Source: Pseudoalteromonas sp. OOF1S-7
GTDB lineage: Bacteria > Pseudomonadota > Gammaproteobacteria > Enterobacterales > Alteromonadaceae
NCBI RefSeq assembly: GCF_022347765.1
Contig: NZ_JAKRFZ010000004.1
Span: 124,001 to 188,000 of the forward strand
Direction of reading: 5' to 3'
DNA length: 64,000 bases
Shown here: in pieces, positions 57,690-64,000 of the stretch
Numbering within the stretch: position 1 is the first letter of the stretch
How the letters are laid out: each line of letters opens with the position of its first letter
The notes under the pieces: generated by a model
What the model saw: only the letters and a program-made list of their open reading frames with translations
Told to the model about the DNA's origin: nothing
The model's database searches: none
Position numbers and translations under genes: made by a program

Positions 57690-58438
57690 GAGATCACCTT
57701 AGCTTCAGTTTTTAGTTTATTGACCAGTTCTTCTACACTTTCAACAATGATGCCCGCTTCACGCTTGGCAGGCTCTGCCACACGAACCAGCTCAACACGC
57801 GGCGAAAGATCAACGCCCAGCGTATCTGCTGCAATCACATCAAGAGGTTTACGCTTAGCTTTCATAATGTTTGGTAAAGATGCATAGCGCGGTTCATTTA
57901 GGCGTAAATCTGTAGTTACAACCGCTGGCAAGTTAAGTGCTACCGTTTGCAGACCCCCATCAACTTCACGCGTCACAACGGCCTTGCCGTCTTCAATTTC
58001 AACTTTAGACGCGAAAGTGCCCTGAGGACGTTTAGTCAATGCAGCTAACATCTGACCAGTTTGATTGTTGTCAGAATCGATAGATTGCTTACCCAAAATA
58101 ACAAGTTCAGGGCTTTCTTGCTCTACCAATTTTGCCAGCAGTTTAGCGACATGAAGCGACTCCAGTTTTGCACTGGTTTCAATATGAATGGCTTTGTCAG
58201 CCCCCAGAGCCAGCGCGGTGCGTAACTGCTCCTGACAAGCCTTATCACCTATCGAGACAGCGATGACTTCGCTGGCTTTGCCGGCTTCTTTTAAGCGAAT
58301 AGCTTCTTCCACCGCTATCTCACAGAACGGGTTCATTGCCATTTTCACATTGGTCAGATCAACATCACTGTTGTCGGCCTTGACTCTTGCCTTGACATTG
58401 TAGTCAATCACGCGTTTGATTGGCACAAGTACTTTCAT
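57686..58438 (-). CDS. etfB: Electron transfer flavoprotein beta subunit
   Basis: 250 residues with [50 protein letters not shown] and the signature [36 protein letters not shown]. First gene of etfBA. A LiuR-like palindrome lies 31 bases before the ATG. Confidence 0.96.
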   Translation of the reverse strand: MKVLVPIKRVIDYNVKARVKADNSDVDLTNVKMAMNPFCEIAVEEAIRLKEAGKASEVIAVSIGDKACQEQLRTALALGADKAIHIETSAKLESLHVAKLLAKLVEQESPELVILGKQSIDSDNNQTGQMLAALTKRPQGTFASKVEIEDGKAVVTREVDGGLQTVALNLPAVVTTDLRLNEPRYASLPNIMKAKRKPLDVIAADTLGVDLSPRVELVRVAEPAKREAGIIVESVEELVNKLKTEAKVIS

Positions 58439-58468
58439 GGTTACTCCATTATCTGGTTATTCTATGGG

Positions 58469-58484
58469 CTGACGTACGCGTCAA
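58469..58484. promoter_or_regulatory. LiuR-like operator near etfB
   Basis: CTGACGTACGCGTCAA differs from the TTGACGT-NN-ACGTCAA form at two positions. It is on the etfBA side of the divergent region. Confidence 0.65.
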
Positions 58485-58517
58485 CAAAACAATTTAATGG
58501 AACCAGACTACTTCCTG

Positions 58518-58533
58518 TTGACGTAAACGTCAA
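58518..58533. promoter_or_regulatory. LiuR-like operator near ETF-QO
   Basis: TTGACGTAAACGTCAA is a perfect 7-2-7 palindrome, the form described for the LiuR regulator of branched-chain amino acid and fatty acid use in Alteromonadales. It is on the ETF-QO side. The LiuR gene itself is not in the window. Confidence 0.75.
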
Positions 58534-58613
58534 CCTAAAATAACCTTAGCTTAACCTTAACAAAACTAAAGCCTCGGTTTAGTTAAACTACCGTCAATCT
58601 ACGTGAGGTAAAA

Positions 58614-60263
58614 ATGGTCGAACGCGAAACCATGGAATTTGATGTTGTGATCGTTGGCGCGGGCCCTGCGGGCTTGTCGTGTGCGATCCGACTTGCACAA
58701 CAGGCACAAGAAAAACAACAAGAAATGATGATCTGTGTCGTAGAAAAAGGCTCAGAGGTCGGAGCACATATATTGTCCGGCGCGGTCTTTGAAACTAAAG
58801 CGCTGGATGAACTGATCCCTGACTGGGCCGAAAAAGATGCCCCGGTTATAACCAAAGTCACTGAAGATGAGATTTATCTCTTCAGGGATCAAGATAAAGC
58901 GACCGGTATTCCCCACATCGCCGTTCCTAAAACATTTAAAAATGAAGGCAACTACATTGTCTCTATGGGCAACGTCTGTCGCTGGCTGGCTGAACAGGCG
59001 GAACAGTTAGGCGTTGAAGTCTTTCCAGGGTTCAGTGCACATTCTCTGATCATAGAAAACGATGAGGTCAAAGGCATCGTCACAGGCGATATGGGTGTTG
59101 GCAAGGATGGACAACCAAAAGACAGCTATATGCCGGGTATGGAACTTAGAGCCAGGTATACGGTATTTGCAGAGGGCTGCCGCGGCCATCTGGGCAAACA
59201 GCTGATCAACCAGTATGATTTAGACAAAGAGTCAACACCACAGCACTATGCTATTGGCTTTAAAGAGATCTGGCAGATTGACCCTGCAAAACACCAGGAA
59301 GGAAAGGTCGTACACGGCACAGGCTGGCCGCTCGACCACGAAACCCACGGCGGTTCTTTTCTGTATCATGCCGAAAACAACCAGGTGGTTATCGGGTTAA
59401 TTATCGATCTCAACTATAAAAACCCTTATCTGAGTCCATTTGATGAGTTTCAGCGCATGAAGCATCATCCAGTCTTTAAAAATATTCTTGAAGGCGGTGA
59501 ACGCATCGCTTATGGTGCACGTGCGATAGCCAAAGGTGGATTTCACGCGCTACCTAAGATGCACTTTCCTGGAGGTTTGCTGGTGGGGTGTGATGCAGGC
59601 ACCCTGAACTTTGCCAAAATCAAAGGAAACCACACCGCGATGAAATCGGGCATGCTGGCCGCGGATACAATTATGGCTGCGTTGGGTGAAGAAACTCACC
59701 GCCCGGATTTAAGCGAATTCGCCGATAATTTCAAGAGTAGCTGGCTTTATGACGAACTTTATCAGTCGCGAAATTTTGGTCCTGCGATACATAAGTTTGG
59801 CCGTATCCTGGGTGGTGCCTATAACACGATTGATCAAAACCTGTTTTCCGGCTCGCTGCCGTTTACACTTACTGATACCACAGTCGACCACGCATCTCTT
59901 CGTCCGGCAAAAGAGTCTGAGGAAATTAACTACCCAAAACCGGACGGAAAGCTGAGTTTTGACAAGCTGTCGTCGGTGTTTTTATCAAATACCAACCATG
60001 AGGAAGAACAGCCTTGCCATTTACAATTAAAAGATGCCACTATTCCTATTCAGGTCAATCTGGCACAGTTTGCAGAGCCCGCTCAGCGTTATTGTCCGGC
60101 GGGTGTTTACGAGATCAACGAAGATGAAAGCGGCGATAAACAGTTTGTGATAAATGCGCAAAACTGTGTTCACTGTAAGACCTGTGACATCAAAGACCCG
60201 AGTCAGAATATCACCTGGATGACACCGGAAGGTGCAGGTGGTCCTAACTATCCCAACATGTAA
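58614..60263 (+). CDS. Electron transfer flavoprotein-ubiquinone oxidoreductase
   Basis: 549-residue inner-membrane-associated enzyme that passes electrons from ETF to ubiquinone. FAD-binding VVIVGAGPAGLSCAIRLA at the N-terminus (from about 11), later GCDAGTLNFAKIKGNHTAMKSGMLAAD, and the C-terminal 4Fe-4S cluster with CPAGVYEI, NCVHCKTCDIKDP. It is divergent from etfBA over two LiuR-like sites, so all three genes can be co-controlled. Confidence 0.95.
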   Translation: MVERETMEFDVVIVGAGPAGLSCAIRLAQQAQEKQQEMMICVVEKGSEVGAHILSGAVFETKALDELIPDWAEKDAPVITKVTEDEIYLFRDQDKATGIPHIAVPKTFKNEGNYIVSMGNVCRWLAEQAEQLGVEVFPGFSAHSLIIENDEVKGIVTGDMGVGKDGQPKDSYMPGMELRARYTVFAEGCRGHLGKQLINQYDLDKESTPQHYAIGFKEIWQIDPAKHQEGKVVHGTGWPLDHETHGGSFLYHAENNQVVIGLIIDLNYKNPYLSPFDEFQRMKHHPVFKNILEGGERIAYGARAIAKGGFHALPKMHFPGGLLVGCDAGTLNFAKIKGNHTAMKSGMLAADTIMAALGEETHRPDLSEFADNFKSSWLYDELYQSRNFGPAIHKFGRILGGAYNTIDQNLFSGSLPFTLTDTTVDHASLRPAKESEEINYPKPDGKLSFDKLSSVFLSNTNHEEEQPCHLQLKDATIPIQVNLAQFAEPAQRYCPAGVYEINEDESGDKQFVINAQNCVHCKTCDIKDPSQNITWMTPEGAGGPNYPNM

Positions 60264-60318
60264 TTTATGCTGGTAGGTGTCTCTGACCTGCCACACATGC
60301 TATTTATCCTAAATTGCC

Positions 60319-60340
60319 GGGGCAAAATGCCCCTTTTTTT
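60319..60340 (+). terminator. Terminator of the ETF-QO gene
   Basis: GGGGCA-AAA-TGCCCC followed by seven T. Confidence 0.92.
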
Positions 60341-60379
60341 CTATACTTAAGCAAACATTTTTAGAAAATGAGGTGTCTT

Positions 60380-60862
60380 ATGGCACAGCAATCAGAAGTC
60401 GTGTTTCGCTTTTTAGCGGAGCCAACTGACGTTAACTTCGGCGGTAAAGTACATGGCGGTGTGGTCATGAAATGGATAGATCAGGCCGGGTATGCCTGTG
60501 CAGCCGGTTGGAGCGGTGCCTACTGCGTGACGGTTTCCGTAGCAGGCGTGCGTTTCCACCGTCCCATTCTGGTCGGCCAGATAGTCGAGGTCTCTGCTCG
60601 TATCGCCCACACAGGCAAAACCAGCATGCAAATTTTTATTCAGGTCAGGTGTGGTGATCCGCAGAAACAGCATATGGTCGAAACCAATCATTGTATTATT
60701 AGTTTTATTGCCATGGATCAAGCCGGCTATCCCATCCCGGTTGCTAAGTTTGAGGCCAAAACCAAAGAGCAAAAAGCCTTGGAGCAGTATGCGATTCAGA
60801 TGAAAGAAATTGCGATACAAACTGAATCGCTGTTGCAAAATACGCTGGATCAGGGTGACTGA
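60380..60862 (+). CDS. Acyl-CoA thioesterase, hotdog fold
   Basis: 160 residues from ATG 60380 with GAGGTG upstream. The hotdog core includes DVNFGGKVHGGVVMKWIDQAGYACAAGWSG and VAGVRFHRPILVGQIVEVSARI, the Asn-Asp type active site of YciA/Acot-like enzymes. It is downstream of ETF-QO but behind a terminator. A second thioesterase of this type lies at 9614. Confidence 0.86.
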   Translation: MAQQSEVVFRFLAEPTDVNFGGKVHGGVVMKWIDQAGYACAAGWSGAYCVTVSVAGVRFHRPILVGQIVEVSARIAHTGKTSMQIFIQVRCGDPQKQHMVETNHCIISFIAMDQAGYPIPVAKFEAKTKEQKALEQYAIQMKEIAIQTESLLQNTLDQGD

Positions 60863-60896
60863 ACCAGCGCAGCTGTGAACTAACGGGATAAAACAA

Positions 60897-61694
60897 TTAG
60901 AACTGGTATAGTGCGCCGATAAAGGCCACGTCCATTGTGTCATCGCCAACTAAGGGGCTTTTGCTGATCACATCATCTAACTCTGTACGGCTGACACTGC
61001 CAATCAGCGTCATTTCCGGAGTGAGCTGATAATAGGCATTCAGCCCAAACGTCACATTCACTGCATTGTCGTCGGTCTGATAAGCCATCCGCCCAACTGA
61101 TGCATTGATATTTTTACCGCTGATCCCATAGACGGTATTAACGTAATCTGCATCCAGCCAGCGTACCTGCGCCTGTACAGAAATACCAAATCCATTAGCA
61201 CTTTCATATAAAGGGACTTCTGCGCTGAACGTAAAATTGGTTGCATCTGATTCATCCGACAGGTCGGTATGCCCGGACAGTCCGAACCACAAGAACTTTG
61301 CGCCATAGTTCAGAACCAGCTCTCCATCTGGCGCGTCGTAACCTTCAAATACTTTGCTGCTGGAACTGGTATCACCAAACAGACTGTCATAGCCCTCATT
61401 TCGGTAGCCCAGGCCTGCGTAGGTACTAAAGACGTCCTGGATATTCAGAAACTGATAACCAATTGTCGCGTCTTCATTGGAAAACCACTTGCCTTTTTTG
61501 ATTTCGGCCATGGGAACAAGTGCAAATTCATTATCAACGCCTTGCCATGGCAAGTCTGCGACCAGGATGCCCGCTCCCACCTTGACGTCCCAGTCATCTT
61601 GCTCTTGTTCAGAAGCGCTGCTACATAAACTTGCCAGTCCCAAACATAAGCCACCTGCAGCGACGGCTATTGTGTGTTTAGTAATCCCAATCAT
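60897..61694 (-). CDS. MipA/OmpV family outer-membrane protein
   Basis: 265 residues with a signal peptide (TKHTIAVAAGGLCLGLASLCSSA). The body is beta-rich with Tyr/Asp alternation and ends with LYQF, terminal Phe as expected for an outer-membrane barrel. The pattern GAGILVADLPWQGVDNEFALVPM resembles MipA/OmpV. Function in adhesion, osmotic sensing or murein scaffold is not decidable. Confidence 0.78.
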   Translation of the reverse strand: MIGITKHTIAVAAGGLCLGLASLCSSASEQEQDDWDVKVGAGILVADLPWQGVDNEFALVPMAEIKKGKWFSNEDATIGYQFLNIQDVFSTYAGLGYRNEGYDSLFGDTSSSSKVFEGYDAPDGELVLNYGAKFLWFGLSGHTDLSDESDATNFTFSAEVPLYESANGFGISVQAQVRWLDADYVNTVYGISGKNINASVGRMAYQTDDNAVNVTFGLNAYYQLTPEMTLIGSVSRTELDDVISKSPLVGDDTMDVAFIGALYQF

Positions 61695-62027
61695 AATGAG
61701 CTCCTTTGTCTCTAAAAGTTTTTATTGCGCTGAGATAGCAAATACAGAAGGAGCTGAATACCAATACTGGACAACAATCTGACTCCTCGGTGAATTTCAC
61801 GCCTTCATGATGCCCCGGATAAATGCAAAACTCAGTGAGAGCCCTGTGAGCAACTGTAACTTTGTGCACCCTTTCACAACAGTTATTCACATATACAGCT
61901 GCAGTCTGGTGTTAAGTCTCTCAATTTGGAACGGTTCAAAATTATCCGTGAATCTCTTACCTACTGGTGTGAGCTATGCTATGATTGCCGCCGGCTTAAA
62001 ATATGGTCAAATGTAGAGCAAGTAGTA

Positions 62028-62789
62028 GTGAGAAATGTCCGGTTCTTGGTGGTCGACGACTGTACCACTGTGCGCAATGTCGTACGCAACATCATTCAAA
62101 CGCGTCTGGGGTCAGAACAGGTGCTGATGGCCGCTAATGGCAAGCAGGCGCTGCAGATCCTCGAATCAAAACCCGTCGACATTATTATTTCTGACTGGCA
62201 GATGCCAGAGCTCAACGGTGAGGAGCTCCTCTATCGGGTGCGCAATAACGCCAGATTCAAAGACATCCCCTTCATCATGATGACCTCAAACGGTGAGCGA
62301 GACTTTGTGATTACCGCCATTCAGAATGGCGTCAGTCATTTTGTTGTCAAACCGTTTCGGGCTGATAAACTGGAAGCCGCAGTTAATAAATCGTGGAATG
62401 GCGCCAGTAAACGTGACTCTGTGCGTCACTCTGCTCTGCCTTCACACGCAATGCGGATCATTTCATCCGATGCACTGCTTGAGGGCAAAGTGCACAATAT
62501 CAGTCACACGGGTATGCAGGTTTATACCGATTATGTCGATGCCCTTAAACTCTATAGAATCACAGAGTTTAATCTCAGCTTCAACAATTTTGACGGGCCT
62601 CATGCACTCAGTATTTCGCCTTTGTATGGCACCATTGTGCGTATTGAAGCCAATGATGGCCCGGAGCAGGACTGCTTGTTAGGGGTTAGATTTGAGCTGG
62701 AAAAATGCGCCGAACCGGTACGTAAAAGCCTGGATAAGCTAATGAAACATCTGAACAACGTTGTGCCAGATGTCGTCGATAATAACTAA
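62028..62789 (+). CDS. Response regulator with REC and PilZ domains
   Basis: About 253 residues from GTG 62028 (MRNVRFLVVDD). Receiver domain with phosphoacceptor Asp56 in IIISDWQMPE and Lys108 in VVKPF. PilZ domain follows: R-x-x-x-R at about 129-133 and N-x-S-x-x-G (157-162, Asn replaces the usual Asp), the c-di-GMP-binding pattern. The start codon is uncertain. It probably links phosphorylation to c-di-GMP sensing. Confidence 0.83.
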   Translation: MRNVRFLVVDDCTTVRNVVRNIIQTRLGSEQVLMAANGKQALQILESKPVDIIISDWQMPELNGEELLYRVRNNARFKDIPFIMMTSNGERDFVITAIQNGVSHFVVKPFRADKLEAAVNKSWNGASKRDSVRHSALPSHAMRIISSDALLEGKVHNISHTGMQVYTDYVDALKLYRITEFNLSFNNFDGPHALSISPLYGTIVRIEANDGPEQDCLLGVRFELEKCAEPVRKSLDKLMKHLNNVVPDVVDNN

Positions 62790-63139
62790 ATTGCCTGTCT
62801 GGCCAGCTCAAACACGGTTTTGTTCGTGTGCTTGACTAATTCGTGACGCGGCATATCGCACTGCGACAAAACTTTGCTGACGACCAGTTCAATTTCACAC
62901 TGCAGTGCCGTATTAAGCTGCGTGGCACGTATAGTGCCATCCCCGACACCCGCAAACAAGGGTTGCAGGAATATACGCCGTTTGCGCAATTGTTCTACCA
63001 CTAGCGGCATGACCGGCGATTGTTCGGAAAAAACCTTGCGGCAAATATGACTCACCAGACGGCTGTAAGTCGGTTCCATCATATTCGAAATCAAACCGCC
63101 TTGTAGCTCAGCCCCTGGTGAACTTTCTATATTCAACAT
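62786..63139 (-). CDS. Hypothetical protein of unknown function
   Basis: 117 residues from ATG 63139; a TTG four codons upstream is less likely. Mostly helical by composition, no membrane segment, no signal and no recognised motif (the segment LFAGVGDGTIRATQLNTALQ is the most distinctive). It ends convergent with the REC-PilZ gene, overlapping it by four bases. Confidence 0.55.
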   Translation of the reverse strand: MLNIESSPGAELQGGLISNMMEPTYSRLVSHICRKVFSEQSPVMPLVVEQLRKRRIFLQPLFAGVGDGTIRATQLNTALQCEIELVVSKVLSQCDMPRHELVKHTNKTVFELARQAI

Positions 63140-63289
63140 TTTATAAACCAATACATCATGTAGTAACCCGATCCTAGCTACAAACCTAATCTAGGGGAAT
63201 TACACGTGATTACAGTATTGTACAGTTCCATTTGTTCAGCAGACTCTGGGCCGTTACAATACACGCAAATTTAATAGCCGGAACAACGT

Positions 63290-64000
63290 GTGCACTTCGA
63301 CATACAACCCATAGGAGTGATCCAATCACCCTATAAACAAAAGTTTGCCATTCCAAGACAACCCCGACTCGTGCCTGAAGCCAAAGCGAAGTTGATATTC
63401 TGTGATGCGTTTAATCGCGAGGAATTTGTTCGCGGTATTGAGGAGTTCAGCCACCTTTGGTTACTATTTCGCTTTCACGAGACCGCCGATAAAGGCTACT
63501 CTGCGTTAGTCCGCCCGCCTCGTTTAGGCGGTAACGAACGCAAGGGGGTGTTTGCTACCCGTGCGACCTTCCGGCCCAATGGTATCGGCATGAGTGCGGT
63601 AAAGCTCGAAGGGGTCGAATACAAACATGGTCAGCTGGCGCTGTTGTTATCCGGGATTGACCTGCTTGACGGCACCCCGATTGTGGATATCAAGCCCTAT
63701 CTGCCCTATTCTGACGCGCTTACCGGTGCTGCTGCCGGCTTTGCCGATACTCGCCCTGAAACGGCGATGACAGTGACGTTTAGTGAACAGGCTGAGGCCT
63801 TTATTAACGCTCAGCACACCTATCCGGAACTAAAAGCCTTTATCGCCAATGTGCTTAAACAAGACCCGCGCCCGGCCTACAAGAAAAAACAGGCTAGTAC
63901 ACAAAGTTATGGCATGAACCTGTATGACTTTAACATTCGCTGGCAAGTCGATGGTGAGCATAATCATGTGCTCGAAGTCACGCATATCAGGCCGGATTGA
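63290..64000 (+). CDS. trmO: tRNA (N6-threonylcarbamoyladenosine-37) methyltransferase TrmO
   Basis: 236 residues from GTG 63290, ending at the last base of the window (TGA). SAM-dependent TsaA/YaeB family. Motifs FSHLWLLFRFHETA, the SAM-site RPPRLGGNERKGVFATRATFRPNGIGMSAV and YLPYSDA are intact. It methylates t6A37 in certain tRNAs. Confidence 0.94.
   Translation: MHFDIQPIGVIQSPYKQKFAIPRQPRLVPEAKAKLIFCDAFNREEFVRGIEEFSHLWLLFRFHETADKGYSALVRPPRLGGNERKGVFATRATFRPNGIGMSAVKLEGVEYKHGQLALLLSGIDLLDGTPIVDIKPYLPYSDALTGAAAGFADTRPETAMTVTFSEQAEAFINAQHTYPELKAFIANVLKQDPRPAYKKKQASTQSYGMNLYDFNIRWQVDGEHNHVLEVTHIRPD

Overview
The window looks like a chromosomal segment of a marine gammaproteobacterium of the Alteromonadales, most probably Pseudoalteromonas. 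This is an inference. It rests on the run ftsK-lolA-rarA-crcB-serS, convergent rmf/fabA, a rhombosortase, an S9 lipoprotein peptidase, a large TonB receptor, many short secreted orphans and a moderate base composition. No rRNA, tRNA, insertion sequence, phage or CRISPR array was seen.

Layout. 1-6.3 kb: a tightly overlapping housekeeping run (3'-complete ftsK, lolA, rarA, crcB, serS). 6.8-7.6 kb: rmf facing fabA, with a FabR-like operator before fabA. 7.9-10.0 kb: a three-gene overlapping operon (two-domain pterin synthase-like protein, M23 peptidase, hotdog thioesterase). 10.3-11.5 kb: a RimL-type acetyltransferase with an internal 15-bp tandem duplication and a small secreted protein. 11.5-17.1 kb: a minus-strand series (response regulator, MoxR, DUF58, TgpA-like transglutaminase, Na+/H+ antiporter family). 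17.5-22.9 kb: two orphan periplasmic binding proteins, miaE, a sulfotransferase-like gene, MAPEG, SIMPL and a second small secreted protein. 22.9-32.7 kb: malic enzyme, ggt, rhombosortase, S9 peptidase, YeiH exporter, purEK.

32.8-37.2 kb holds three short regulated units: a small membrane protein under a TetR gene with twin perfect palindromes in its promoter, an iron-type operon (DUF3325-DUF3649-PepSY) behind a Fur box, and an HPP membrane protein with its divergent TetR. 37.3-46.5 kb: flippase, membrane glutaredoxin, TPR protein, LysR regulator, trhO, DEAD-box helicase, cvfB and a GNAT. 46.9-47.1 kb: a 52-residue peptide with a lanthipeptide-type leader ending in Gly-Gly and a core whose three Cys are five residues apart, with no modification genes nearby. 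47.6-64 kb: a haem-motif lipoprotein, peroxiredoxin, a membrane protein/regulator pair, a LOV-like PAS protein lacking its cysteine, a TonB receptor with a metallophosphoesterase, the ETF system (etfBA and ETF-quinone oxidoreductase diverging over two LiuR-like palindromes), a second thioesterase, a MipA/OmpV protein, a REC-PilZ regulator and trmO.

The most interesting points are the orphan RiPP precursor, the twin TetR palindromes built around a near-consensus promoter, the two LiuR-like sites between the ETF genes, a 21-bp-arm inverted repeat at 17.35 kb, a triple-hairpin small-RNA candidate at 29.8 kb, and the two similar small secreted proteins.
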